A stretch of 64,000 bases of DNA. Source: Promicromonospora iranensis. GTDB lineage: Bacteria > Actinomycetota > Actinomycetes > Actinomycetales > Cellulomonadaceae. A program made the translations under genes and the position numbers. The notes beneath the pieces are model-generated. The model ran no database searches, had not been told where the DNA came from, and saw only the letters and a list, made by a program, of their open reading frames with translations. Below are positions 53,352 through 61,650 of the stretch, one piece after another. The stretch lies in the NCBI RefSeq assembly GCF_028994805.1, contig NZ_JAJQQP010000004.1, positions 392,335 through 456,334 of the forward strand. The letters are read 5' to 3'. Position 1 is the first letter of the stretch; each line of letters begins with the position of its first letter.

Positions 53352-53939
53352 ATGCTTACTTATTCGGACATGCGTGTTCAGCACGACGGTGCTCTCGCCG
53401 ACACCAGCCGGCTGGTCGAACGGGCGGCCGACGGCGAGCTCGGGATCGCGACACCGTGCGAGGGCTGGGACCTGGCGGACCTGCTGTCGCACATGATCGG
53501 CCAGAACCGCGGCTTCGCGGCCGCCGTCGCCACCGGTGACGCGGAAGCGGAGGCCTACGCCGGGCCGGATGTCACCCCGGCGAACGCCGTCGGCGCGTGG
53601 GAGGCGTCCGCCGAGGCGCTGCGCGCCGCGTTCAGCGCGGCCGGCGAGAACGCCACCGCGCACCTCGTCGAGTTCGACATCGACGTGACCGCGGCCGACG
53701 CGCTCAGCATGCACCTGCTCGACACCGCGGTCCACGCCTGGGACGTCGCCGCGACGCTCGGCGAGACCTACCGCCCCGACGACGTCGTCACCCAGCTCGT
53801 CCTCGGCCTCGCCCGACGGATCGCGAGCCGGCCCGGCGGGTCGCCCGGCGTCTTCGGGGAACCGCTGGCCGAACGCGGCGACGACGGGTGGCTCGACGCC
53901 CTTCGCCTCCTGGGTCGGGACCCGCGGCCCGTGGGCTGA
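53352..53939 (+). CDS. TIGR03086-type metal-binding protein (DinB/mycothiol-isomerase fold)
   Basis: A 195-residue protein of the maleylpyruvate-isomerase-like/DinB fold. TPCEGWDLADLLSHMIGQNR and LLDTAVHAWDVAATLG carry the His residues that bind metal in this family. Members are thought to be mycothiol-dependent or metal-dependent enzymes of unclear substrate. Starts at 53352 or 53370 are both possible; an earlier GTG (53334) lies inside the operator and is less likely. Its last 172 bases overlap the convergent EamA gene. Confidence 0.82.
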   Translation: MLTYSDMRVQHDGALADTSRLVERAADGELGIATPCEGWDLADLLSHMIGQNRGFAAAVATGDAEAEAYAGPDVTPANAVGAWEASAEALRAAFSAAGENATAHLVEFDIDVTAADALSMHLLDTAVHAWDVAATLGETYRPDDVVTQLVLGLARRIASRPGGSPGVFGEPLAERGDDGWLDALRLLGRDPRPVG

Positions 53940-54847
53940 GCACCGAGCACGACGCCGACGACCACCACGCCCACCCCGGCCCACACCACCGGTCCCGGCA
54001 CCGGGCCGCCCAGCAGCACGCTGCCCACCGCCGACGCCACGGGCACCACGCCGGTGAACAGCCCGGCGCGCCCGGGCCCGATCCGCCCGACCGCCGTGTA
54101 CCAGAGCAGGAACGCCACCACCGTGACGGACAGGGCGAGGTGCAGCGTGGCGGGCACGTGCTCCGCGCGCAGCGTCAGGACGGCGTCCGGCCCTTCCGTG
54201 GCGAGGCTCAGGGCCCAGAGCGCCACCGCCGCGATCCAGACCGCATGGAGCGAGACCCCGTACGGCCCGAGCCGGCGCAGCACCGGCACCGCCAGCAGCG
54301 TGAAGCCGGCCTCGCAGAGCAGCGTCAGCAGCGCGTAGCCCAGCCCCGTGGCGTCGGAGTGCCCGCCCCCGGTCACCAGGACGGCGCCCAGCGTCACCAC
54401 CACCGCTGCGACGACCACCACCGGCGTCGGCCGGGTGCGTCCGAGCAGCGGCCCCACCAGGGCCAGCAGGATGGGCACCGCCGCGACGGCGACGCCGATC
54501 ACCGCGGGCTCGGCATGCGCGACGCCGCGCACCACTCCCACGTTGAACAGCACCAGCCCGGTCAGCGCCACGCCCGCCAGCCACGCCCACTCCCGCCCGC
54601 GCGGTACCGGGACCGATCGCCCGGTGCACCGCAGGACCACGAGCAGCACCAGGGCGGCCAGCGTGTACCGGACCGCCTGCACCGCGAAGAGCGGGGCGTC
54701 GGCGAGCACACCCGAGACCGCCACCTGGCTGCCGACCAGCGCCATGCCGAGGCCCGCGTACAGCGGCCCGGTCCATCGTGCCGACGGCGTGGGCTCGGTT
54801 CCGGCGTGCGTCTCGGCCCGCACGCCCGGTGGCGTCCTGGTTGTCAT
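53768..54847 (-). CDS. EamA/DMT-family transporter
   Basis: A 359-residue membrane protein with ten hydrophobic helices in two EamA repeats; VRYTLAALVLLVVLR and HAEPAVIGVAVAAVPILLALVGPLLG are typical. The transporter proper ends near VVVGVVLGAQ (about residue 301). The last 58 residues are Arg/Ser/Pro-rich and antisense to the TIGR03086 gene, so they are probably a read-through tail. It is divergent from the MocR regulator, a common arrangement in which the regulator controls an exporter or importer of an amine or amino acid. Confidence 0.88.
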   Translation of the reverse strand: MTTRTPPGVRAETHAGTEPTPSARWTGPLYAGLGMALVGSQVAVSGVLADAPLFAVQAVRYTLAALVLLVVLRCTGRSVPVPRGREWAWLAGVALTGLVLFNVGVVRGVAHAEPAVIGVAVAAVPILLALVGPLLGRTRPTPVVVVAAVVVTLGAVLVTGGGHSDATGLGYALLTLLCEAGFTLLAVPVLRRLGPYGVSLHAVWIAAVALWALSLATEGPDAVLTLRAEHVPATLHLALSVTVVAFLLWYTAVGRIGPGRAGLFTGVVPVASAVGSVLLGGPVPGPVVWAGVGVVVVGVVLGAQPTGRGSRPRRRRASSHPSSPRSASGSPKTPGDPPGRLAIRRARPRTSWVTTSSGR

Positions 54848-54915
54848 GACCGCGAGCCTGCTCGGGGTTTGGTATATCTGACAGAGCCAAGATCACGACG
54901 ATCAAAGGGACCAAG
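54848..54915. promoter_or_regulatory. EamA / MocR divergent control region
   Basis: A 68-base AT-richer region. It contains GGTATATCTG (possible -10 for EamA or MocR) and two copies of CCAAGAT (at 54888-54894 and near 54912) as direct repeats, plus TTGG / CCAA as outer inverted pair. MocR proteins often bind direct repeats. Confidence 0.45.
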
Positions 54916-56409
54916 ATGCGCGGGGCCGACTTTCTCCAGCTCGACCCCGCACAGGCCGGCCGGGGGAACCTCACCGCGTGGCTGGCCGAGGCGGTGCGGG
55001 ACGCGGTGTCCGACGGCCGGCTCGCGCCGGGCGACCGGCTGCCCGCGACGCGCGTCCTGGCCGGCCAGCTCGGCTGCTCGCGCGGCGTGGTGGTCGACGC
55101 CTACCGGCGTCTCACCGATGAGGGCCTGCTGTCCGGCCGGCACGGAGGCGGCACGACGGTCCGCGCGGCGTGGGCTCCGGCCCAGGCCCCGCCGTCGGCC
55201 CCACGGGAGCGGCCCGACGCCGGTGCGCGCCAGGCCGCGGCGTCCGGCCTGGCGGGTGTCCTGCCCGACCTGACCGCCGCGCCGGCCCGGGACGCCGACG
55301 CCGACCTGATCGACCTGTCACCCGGCCTGCCCGACCTGTCCGCGTTCCCTCGCGCCGCCTGGGCTCGCGCCGAGCGGTCGGCGCTGGCCGGGCTCGCGTC
55401 GAGCGAGCTCGGGTACGGCGACCCGCGGGGCCTGCCCGCGCTCCGCGAGGCGCTGGCCGGCTGGCTCGCACGCACCCGGGGAATCCGCGCGCACCCCGAC
55501 GACATCCTGGTGGTCAACGGCGTCTCGCAGGGCCTCGTGCTGCTCGCCCGCGCGCTCGGTGCACAGGGGATCCGCCGGATCGGGTTCGAGGACCCGGGCT
55601 CCTACGGCGCGCGCGAGCACCTGCGACGGTGGGAACTGGAGCCGGTCCCGGTTCCCGTGGACGGTGCCGGCCTCGACGTGGCCGCGCTCGGCCGGACCGG
55701 GGTCGATGCCGTGCTGGTCACCCCGGCGCACCAGTTCCCCACGGGCGTGGTGCTCGCCCCGGACCGGCGCCGGGAGCTGGTCGCGTGGGCGGGCGCCGCC
55801 CCGCGCTCAGACCCTGGCCGCCGGCCCGGACGGCTGGTCATCGAGGACGACTACGACGCCGAGCACCGCTACGACCGTCCGCCCGTCCCGGCGCTGCGCG
55901 CGCTCGCACCCGACCACGTGGTCCACCTCGGCAGCGTGTCCAAGTCGCTCGCCCCCGCCATCCGCCTCGGCTGGCTGCTCGCCCCCGCCGCGCTGCAGGC
56001 CGAGCTGGTGGAGGCGCGCTACTGGACCGACCTGGCCAGCCCGGCCCTGCCCCAGCTCGCGCTGGCGCACTTCATCACGACCGGCGGGTTCGAACGGCAC
56101 CTCCGTCAGGTCCGACGGCGGCACCGCGCCCGCCGCGACGCCCTGCTCGCGGCACTCGCCGCTCACCTGCCCGACGGCACCGCCCACGGGGTGGCCGCCG
56201 GCCTGCACCTGCTGGTCACCGTGCCCGGCACGGACGACGCCGCGGTGGCCCGCCGAGCGGGCCAGGCAGGGGTGCGGGTGCAGCCGCTCTCGGCGCACCG
56301 GCTGGGGGACGGGCCGTCGGGCCTGGTGATCGGCTATGCGGCGAACACCCCGGACCGGCTGCACGAGGCGGTACGGCGGATCGCACAGAGCATCACGAGC
56401 GACCGGTGA
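54916..56409 (+). CDS. MocR-type GntR/aminotransferase regulator (PdxR-like)
   Basis: A 497-residue fusion. The N-terminal GntR helix-turn-helix (GRLAPGDRLPATRVLAGQLGCSRGVVVDAYRRL) is joined by an Ala/Pro linker to a fold-type I aminotransferase-like domain: DLSPGLPDLSAFPRAAW, VTPAHQFPTG, EDDYDAEHRYDRPP and SVSKSLAPAIRLGWL with the PLP Lys. PdxR members sense PLP to control vitamin B6 synthesis; others regulate transporters or amino-acid enzymes. The adjacent divergent EamA transporter is the likely target. AAGGGA precedes the ATG. Confidence 0.92.
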   Translation: MRGADFLQLDPAQAGRGNLTAWLAEAVRDAVSDGRLAPGDRLPATRVLAGQLGCSRGVVVDAYRRLTDEGLLSGRHGGGTTVRAAWAPAQAPPSAPRERPDAGARQAAASGLAGVLPDLTAAPARDADADLIDLSPGLPDLSAFPRAAWARAERSALAGLASSELGYGDPRGLPALREALAGWLARTRGIRAHPDDILVVNGVSQGLVLLARALGAQGIRRIGFEDPGSYGAREHLRRWELEPVPVPVDGAGLDVAALGRTGVDAVLVTPAHQFPTGVVLAPDRRRELVAWAGAAPRSDPGRRPGRLVIEDDYDAEHRYDRPPVPALRALAPDHVVHLGSVSKSLAPAIRLGWLLAPAALQAELVEARYWTDLASPALPQLALAHFITTGGFERHLRQVRRRHRARRDALLAALAAHLPDGTAHGVAAGLHLLVTVPGTDDAAVARRAGQAGVRVQPLSAHRLGDGPSGLVIGYAANTPDRLHEAVRRIAQSITSDR

Positions 56410-56462
56410 AGGTCGCCCGTCCACCTCTGGTGAAATGCTTTGATGTGTCGTTCACCCAGCAA

Positions 56463-56497
56463 TGAGGCCCTTTCCCGGAATCCGGGAAAGGGCCTCA
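56463..56497. terminator. Strong bidirectional hairpin
   Basis: A perfect 17-bp inverted repeat with a single central base (arms 56463-56479 and 56481-56497, GAGGCCCTTTCCCGG core). It lies between convergent genes and follows the repetitive secreted-protein gene by 105 bases. CCTTTT follows the plus-strand hairpin after a short gap. Confidence 0.75.
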
Positions 56498-56602
56498 CCG
56501 TAGCCTTTTGTCACCAGCCCCACCGTTCGCGAACGGCTGGCGGAAAAGGCGTCATATACCGGCCGTGCTGGCGACGTCCGGCACGCTGAAGGGGACTGTT
56601 CG
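56498..56602. other. Intergenic segment with a 14-bp palindrome
   Basis: No gene. CCGTTCGCGAACGG (56523-56536) is a perfect 14-bp palindrome. The rest shows nothing recognisable. Confidence 0.4.
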
Positions 56603-57316
56603 TCACACTCCGGGCACCGGAACCGGGAGCGGGACGGGAAGGCCGCCGGTGAGGAGGCCGAGGAGCGAGGAGAGAAGGCCGTCGACCGCACCGAGCACGG
56701 TGTCCAGCAGACCGGCCGGGGCCGGGACGGGGAGCGGCACCGGAAGGTCCGGCACCGGGTTGTCCACGGGGACGTCGGGCAGACCGTCCACGGGGACGTC
56801 GGGCACGGGGTTGTCCACCGGAACGTCCGGCACCGGGTCGGTCTCGGTGGTGACGTCGGCCTGGGCCGCGACATCCGTCGCGGTTGCCGCGGCGGTGTCA
56901 GCCTCGGTCGTGACGTCGGTCTCGGCGTCCGTCGCGGTCTCGGCCGCTACGTCGGTCTCGGCTGCCGCGTCTGCCTCGACCTCGGTCGCGACATCCGCCT
57001 CGGCTTCGGCTGCTGCGTCTGCCTCGGCCTCCGCCGCGACGTCCGCCTCTGCCTCCGCCGCGACGTCCGCCTCGGCCTCCGCCGCGGCGTCAGCTGGCGC
57101 CTCGGCCTCGGCGGCGACCTCTGCAGCGGCCTCGGTCTCGGCCTGGGTCTCGGCCGCGACGTCCGGCACCGGGTCGGTAGCGGTGACCGCTGCCGCGGGC
57201 TTGTCGGCGTCGGTCGGCACCAGTGCGCTCGCACCTGTTGTGGCTGCGCAGACCATGGCCGCCGAGACGGCGGTGGTCACGACAGCACGACTGATTGCAC
57301 GGAATCCTCGGATCAT
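56603..57316 (-). CDS. Secreted repetitive acidic protein (Ala/Glu/Asp repeats)
   Basis: A 237-residue protein with a Sec signal peptide (VVTTAVSAAMVCAATTGASA) and GAGGGG upstream of the ATG at 57316. The middle is a degenerate Ala/Glu/Asp/Val repeat (AEAEADVAAEAEAD), highly acidic and probably helical. Then comes a Pro/Val/Asp repeat (VPVDNPVPDVPVDG), then the hydrophobic LLDTVLGAVDGLLSSLLGLLTGG and PVPLPVPVP. No catalytic motif is evident. The hydrophobic end could insert into the membrane. It could be a cell-surface or spacer protein; the function is unknown. Confidence 0.75.
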   Translation of the reverse strand: MIRGFRAISRAVVTTAVSAAMVCAATTGASALVPTDADKPAAAVTATDPVPDVAAETQAETEAAAEVAAEAEAPADAAAEAEADVAAEAEADVAAEAEADAAAEAEADVATEVEADAAAETDVAAETATDAETDVTTEADTAAATATDVAAQADVTTETDPVPDVPVDNPVPDVPVDGLPDVPVDNPVPDLPVPLPVPAPAGLLDTVLGAVDGLLSSLLGLLTGGLPVPLPVPVPGV

Positions 57317-57533
57317 GGTGTTTCCCCTCGAATAGCTCCGTTGAAACAGCGGTGGAGCACACACGTGTGTTCACCACAAAGAAGAGTCCGACGGCCTTTT
57401 CACCCTGTCAATCGGAACGCATCGACGCATTCACGGAATGAAACAAGACATTCCAGGATCGAACTCTGCGGCAGAGCGACAGGAATGCCCGTAACCCAGA
57501 CATCACAGTGGTGATACAGGACGATCGTCCAGG
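57317..57533. promoter_or_regulatory. Promoter region of the repetitive secreted protein
   Basis: 217 bases without a gene. On the minus strand, TTGACA (57411-57406) is a perfect -35, followed after 17 bases by GACTCT (57388-57383). ACACACGTGTGT (57359-57370) is a perfect 12-bp palindrome just downstream of the likely start site. Confidence 0.5.
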
Positions 57534-58730
57534 TCAGGAGTCCCGGATCAGTCGCCAGAGGGACGTGACCTCGCGCCGTCGTGCCTCGTGCAGCGCGTCG
57601 GCGGCGTCCTGGGCTCTCGGGTGCTGCGGCGTCGTGTCGTGCCGGCCGGCGACCCGCAGCCCGGCGTCGGCGATGCGGGTGAGAAGCTCGTCGCGTGTCC
57701 GCAGCCCGAGGTGCTCGGCGAGATCCGAGAGGACGAGCCAGCCTTCGCCCGCCGGTAGGAGGTGCTCGGCGAGGCCGTCGAGGAACCGGTGGAGCAGGTC
57801 GGAGCCGGCGTCGTAGATCCCGAGCTCCAGGGCCGAGGTCGGGCGGGCGGGCAGCCACGGCGGGTTGCACACGACAAGGTCGGCCCGGCCGTCCGGCCAC
57901 AGGTCGGCCTCGGCGACCTGCACCCGCTCGGCGAGCCCGAGGCGGCGGACGTTCGCACGGGCGCAGGCCACCGCCCGGGGATTGATGTCGGTGGCGACGA
58001 CCAGCCCTGCTCCGCGGCGGACGAGGACCGCCGTGAGCACACCGGTCCCGGTACCGAGGTCGAAGGCCACCGTCGGCGCCTCCCCACCGGGGAAGGGCGT
58101 GTCCGCGACCAGGTCGACGTACTCGCCACGCACGGGGGAGAAGACGCCGTACGCAGGGTGGATGCGCGCGCCCAACGCACCGATCTCGACGCCCTGCAGA
58201 TGCCACTGGTAGGCGCTGAGGACCCCGACGAGCTCGGTGAGCGCGACGCACGTCCCGCCGGGCTCGCCGTGGCCGTCCGCTGCGCAGTCGACCCCGTTGC
58301 CGGCCGTGCCGTAGGCGTGGTCGGCAGCCTCGCGGACGTCGGGCGCCCGGCGCAGCGCCAGGGTGTGGTCCGGCTCGAGCAGGACCAGCAGGCTCCCGAG
58401 CAGGCGGGCTCGCTCGGCACGCTCCGCGCGGTGGCTGTGGAAGAGCGCGGCCGTGCCGTTCCCGGCGGGGTCGTGAAGTGTTGTGCTGCCCCGGGTCCGG
58501 GCGGAGCGGGACCGTTCGTGCAGGCGGTCCATGGCGCGCAGCAGCTGCCGGGCGTTGTGGAAGTCGCCCCGCCACAGCAGGCCGGTGCCGCCGCGTGCCA
58601 GGCGGTAGGCGGCCTTGGCGGTGGTGCCGTCGTCGACGACGACCACGCGGGATGGCGCGGGGGTGTCGTTCTCGGAGTGCCAGCGGGCGGAGAAGGGGGC
58701 TCCGCGTTCGGCCCAGCGGACAGCGGCCAT
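57534..58730 (-). CDS. Class I SAM-dependent methyltransferase
   Basis: A 398-residue protein. The C-terminal half is a methyltransferase: FDLGTGTGVLTAVLVRRG (SAM motif I), VVATDINPRAVACARAN (motif II) and VVCNPPWLPARP (NPPW motif IV, as in enzymes methylating an amide or exocyclic amine). The N-terminal half (about 200 residues) is a separate, unrecognised domain, as in RlmG/RsmC-like two-domain rRNA methyltransferases. The target is probably RNA or protein Gln. GGAG precedes the ATG. Confidence 0.83.
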   Translation of the reverse strand: MAAVRWAERGAPFSARWHSENDTPAPSRVVVVDDGTTAKAAYRLARGGTGLLWRGDFHNARQLLRAMDRLHERSRSARTRGSTTLHDPAGNGTAALFHSHRAERAERARLLGSLLVLLEPDHTLALRRAPDVREAADHAYGTAGNGVDCAADGHGEPGGTCVALTELVGVLSAYQWHLQGVEIGALGARIHPAYGVFSPVRGEYVDLVADTPFPGGEAPTVAFDLGTGTGVLTAVLVRRGAGLVVATDINPRAVACARANVRRLGLAERVQVAEADLWPDGRADLVVCNPPWLPARPTSALELGIYDAGSDLLHRFLDGLAEHLLPAGEGWLVLSDLAEHLGLRTRDELLTRIADAGLRVAGRHDTTPQHPRAQDAADALHEARRREVTSLWRLIRDS

Positions 58731-58875
58731 GACGTGCTCCAGAACGAGTCGAAGGTGTCGGAGTCAGCACGACTGACCTTCCGTCATGTGCCCCCATCTT
58801 CTCACGGGCCCGTTGCCGTCGACGAAGCCATCAATGCGCTCGTCAGGCAGCGTGGGCGGTTGGCATGATCGCCGC

Positions 58876-59841
58876 ATGACCCGCGTCCGACCCACCTGGC
58901 CCGACCTCCCCACCCACGTCCGGGACGCCGTCGTCGCCCGGCTCGGTGGCCCGGTCGCGGGCTGGACGTCGCACGATGGCGGCTACTCGCCCGGCTGGGC
59001 GCTCACGCTGAGGACAGCGGCCGGGAGTGTCTTCGTGAAGGTCGCCTCCACCGAGCACGAGGTCGCGGCGCGCCTGCACCGCCAGGAGGCGCAGCGTGCG
59101 GCGGCTCTGCCCGACGGCGTCCCCGCGCCGGCCTTCCGCTGGAGCATGGAGCTGCCCGAACCCGCGGGAGCAGAACCTGCCTGGGTGATCGTCGCCTCCG
59201 ACGTCGTCCGCGGGCGGGCACCACGGGCCGAGCCGTGGGATCTCGACGACCTCGACCGCCTGCAGCGGCTGGCCCGCCGCATCGCCGAGCACGAGGTGCG
59301 GGAGGGCGGTGTGTTCCCGGACTTCGGCGGCAAGGTGCTGCCCGATCCGGCCCTGCTGGCCGACGAGCGTCCGGAAGGCCTGGCGACCTACGACCCGTGG
59401 CTGGCGGAGAACCTGGACCGGCTGGCCGAGATCGCCTCGCCGGAGCGACAGGAGGAGGCGTCCGCGGGTCCGCACCTGGTGCACGGCGACCTGCGCGCCG
59501 ACAACGCGCTCATCGCCCGGCAGGCTGACGGCGTCGAGGACGCGGTGGCCGTGGACTGGCCGTACGCCGCGCGTGGCGCGGCGTTCCTGGACCAGATCGG
59601 CATGCTCCCGGCCGTGCGCGGCGCCGGAGGTCCCACCCCGCAGCAGGTCCTGGACCGCACGCCGCTGCCTGCTGGGACTGATGCCGAGGCGGTCACCGTG
59701 TGGGTGGCGGTGCTGACCGCCTACTTCGCGCGCGGCTCGCTGCTGGACCCGCCGCCCGGCATCCCGCACCTGCGTGCGTTCCAGCGGATCCAGGCGGAGG
59801 CCTGCATCCCGTGGCTCCGCGACCGGCTGCACGCCGGATAG
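58876..59841 (+). CDS. Phosphotransferase (aminoglycoside/choline kinase-like)
   Basis: A 321-residue APH-fold protein: SVFVKVAS supplies the ATP-binding Lys, LVHGDLRADNALI the catalytic loop and VAVDWPYAA the metal-binding Asp. Members phosphorylate small hydroxyl compounds such as aminoglycosides, homoserine or sugars. The substrate cannot be deduced. It is convergent with sufE, with 15 bases between stops. Confidence 0.83.
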   Translation: MTRVRPTWPDLPTHVRDAVVARLGGPVAGWTSHDGGYSPGWALTLRTAAGSVFVKVASTEHEVAARLHRQEAQRAAALPDGVPAPAFRWSMELPEPAGAEPAWVIVASDVVRGRAPRAEPWDLDDLDRLQRLARRIAEHEVREGGVFPDFGGKVLPDPALLADERPEGLATYDPWLAENLDRLAEIASPERQEEASAGPHLVHGDLRADNALIARQADGVEDAVAVDWPYAARGAAFLDQIGMLPAVRGAGGPTPQQVLDRTPLPAGTDAEAVTVWVAVLTAYFARGSLLDPPPGIPHLRAFQRIQAEACIPWLRDRLHAG

Positions 59842-59856
59842 GCCGCATAGAAGGGG

Positions 59857-60312
59857 TCAGGCCTCCGCGGCGGCCAGCTGCTCCCGGACCTGGCGCTTGG
59901 CGCGGGTCAGCATGCCCGCCATGCCGTTGAGCCGCAGCAGGCTGACCACCTTGGTGAGGCCGAGCTGGAGCGGGTAGTCCTCGGGCACGTCCAGCACCTG
60001 CTGTGCGGTCAGGCCGGTCAGCCCCTGCGCCAGGATCGAGGCGAAGCCTCGTGTGGTGGGCGCCTCCTCCGGTGCGCTCGCGTGGAAGGCGACCACCCCG
60101 GCGTCGTCCACCTCGGCGAAGGCGTAGACGGGGGACTGGCACTCCTGGACCCGTTCGAGCCGCTCGGGAGCATCCGCGTACCTGGCGGGCAGCGGCGGAA
60201 GCTCGCGCGACACCTCCAGCAGCAGCTGGAGCCGGTCGCGCTCCGGCGTCTCCAGGAAGGCGTCCCGCAGCTCGGCGAGGGCCTCGGGCAGGTCGACGTC
60301 GTTGGTGCTCAT
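59857..60312 (-). CDS. SufE-family Fe-S cluster assembly protein
   Basis: A 151-residue protein. SufE accepts persulfide sulfur from a cysteine desulfurase; the acceptor Cys58 sits in RVQECQSPVY. Other matches are GFASILAQGLTG and GLTKVVSLLRLNGM. A GGAGG site supports the ATG. It lies on the same strand as the sulfurtransferase, about 400 bases downstream of it, with DUF3175 on the opposite strand in between; SufE and a rhodanese are often neighbours in actinobacteria. Confidence 0.93.
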   Translation of the reverse strand: MSTNDVDLPEALAELRDAFLETPERDRLQLLLEVSRELPPLPARYADAPERLERVQECQSPVYAFAEVDDAGVVAFHASAPEEAPTTRGFASILAQGLTGLTAQQVLDVPEDYPLQLGLTKVVSLLRLNGMAGMLTRAKRQVREQLAAAEA

Positions 60313-60377
60313 CTGTTCATCCTCCCACCGCCCGCAGGGCTCGAGCGAGCCACCGGGCGGCGTCGTACGGTTGATGT

Positions 60378-60689
60378 ATGGCCGAGAAGAAGCGGTCGGG
60401 CAAGGGGTCCGACCAGGACGGCGAGCGCTGGTCCCAGGACGTCACCGAGGGAAGCGACGCCCTGGACCTGGAGGACGGCGTCTTCACGTGGAAGGACCCG
60501 GCGCGCATCGCCAGGTCCCTCAAGCGGTCCGCGGAGTCGAGCGACCGGCGCAAGAGCTCCCCGTACCGCTCGGCGATGTCGATGCTCACGTTCTACGTGA
60601 ACCGCGCCGGCAAGGAGCTCGACGCGGACCAGCGCGAGGTCCTGGAGCGCGCCAAGGACGAGCTCCGCAAGGAGTTCGGCCGCGCCTGA
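60378..60689 (+). CDS. DUF3175 protein
   Basis: A 103-residue charged protein fitting DUF3175 throughout: WSQDVTEGSDALDLEDGVF, KDPARIARSLKRSAESSDRR, SPYRSAMSMLTFYVNRAG and a helical C-terminus. It has no known function. It is divergent from sufE and convergent with the sulfurtransferase. Confidence 0.85.
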   Translation: MAEKKRSGKGSDQDGERWSQDVTEGSDALDLEDGVFTWKDPARIARSLKRSAESSDRRKSSPYRSAMSMLTFYVNRAGKELDADQREVLERAKDELRKEFGRA

Positions 60690-60712
60690 CCGGTCAGCAC
60701 CTCACGGACGGG

Positions 60713-61606
60713 TCAGACGGCGCCCGGCTCGCTGCCCGTGGCGACCGGCACGCGCACCGCGTTGCCCCACTCGGTCCAGGAGCCGTCGTAGTTGCGCACG
60801 TCGGTGTAGCCGAGCAGGTAGGTCAGCGCGAACCAGGTGTGGCTGGAACGCTCGCCGATGCGGCAGTAGGTGATCACGGCGTCGTCGGGGCTCATGCCCA
60901 GGCCGGCCGTGTAGATCGCCTCGAGCTCCTCGCGTGTCTTGTACGTGCCGTCCTCGGCGACGGCCGTCGCCCACGGGACGTTGCGCGCCGTCGGGATGTG
61001 GCCGCCGCGCAGCACGCCCTCCTCCGGGTAGTCCGGGATGGCGATGCGCTCGCCCGTGTACTCCTGCGGGGAACGGATGTCGACGAGCGGGCCGTTGCCC
61101 AGGTGCGCCAGGACCTGCTCGCGGAAGGCACGGATGGTGCTGTCGTCGCGCACCACGACCGGGTAGTCGACCGGCGCGGGGGCCGGGACGTCCGTGGTCA
61201 GCTCGCGGCCCTCGGCGCTCCATAGCCCGCGGCCGCCGTCGAGCAGTCGGACGTCCGTGTGCCCGAACAGCGTGAACACCCAGGCTGTGTAGGCGGCCCA
61301 CCAGTTGTTCTTGTCGCCGTACAGCACGATGGTCGTGTCGCGGGTGATGCCCTTGCTGCCCATCAGGGCGGCGAACGCCGCGCCGTCGAGGTAGTCGCGC
61401 ATCTCGGGGTGCTGCAGCTCGGTGTGCCAGTCGACCTTCACGGCGCCCGGGATGTGGCCGGTCTCGTAGAGCAGCACGTCCTCGTCGGACTCCACCACGA
61501 CGATCCCGGGGTCCTTCAGGTGCTCGGCCAGCCACGCGGTGCTGACGAGGCGTTCCGGGTGGGCGTACTGCGCGATCTTGTCCGACGGGTCGATGGGCGC
61601 GGGCAT
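60713..61606 (-). CDS. Sulfurtransferase (two-domain rhodanese)
   Basis: A 297-residue protein with two rhodanese domains. The N-terminal one ([20 protein letters not shown]) has no active Cys, while the C-terminal one carries the nucleophile Cys248 in YCRIGERSS. It transfers sulfane sulfur, from thiosulfate (TST) or 3-mercaptopyruvate (MST), to a thiophilic acceptor. The loop CRIGERS is the type called SseA/CysA2 in mycobacteria. A GAGGAGG site precedes the ATG. It probably feeds sulfur to the SufE system nearby. Confidence 0.93.
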   Translation of the reverse strand: MPAPIDPSDKIAQYAHPERLVSTAWLAEHLKDPGIVVVESDEDVLLYETGHIPGAVKVDWHTELQHPEMRDYLDGAAFAALMGSKGITRDTTIVLYGDKNNWWAAYTAWVFTLFGHTDVRLLDGGRGLWSAEGRELTTDVPAPAPVDYPVVVRDDSTIRAFREQVLAHLGNGPLVDIRSPQEYTGERIAIPDYPEEGVLRGGHIPTARNVPWATAVAEDGTYKTREELEAIYTAGLGMSPDDAVITYCRIGERSSHTWFALTYLLGYTDVRNYDGSWTEWGNAVRVPVATGSEPGAV

Positions 61607-61650
61607 GGGGCCTCCTCGTAGAGCACGTGCACTGACGACGATAAGAACAC

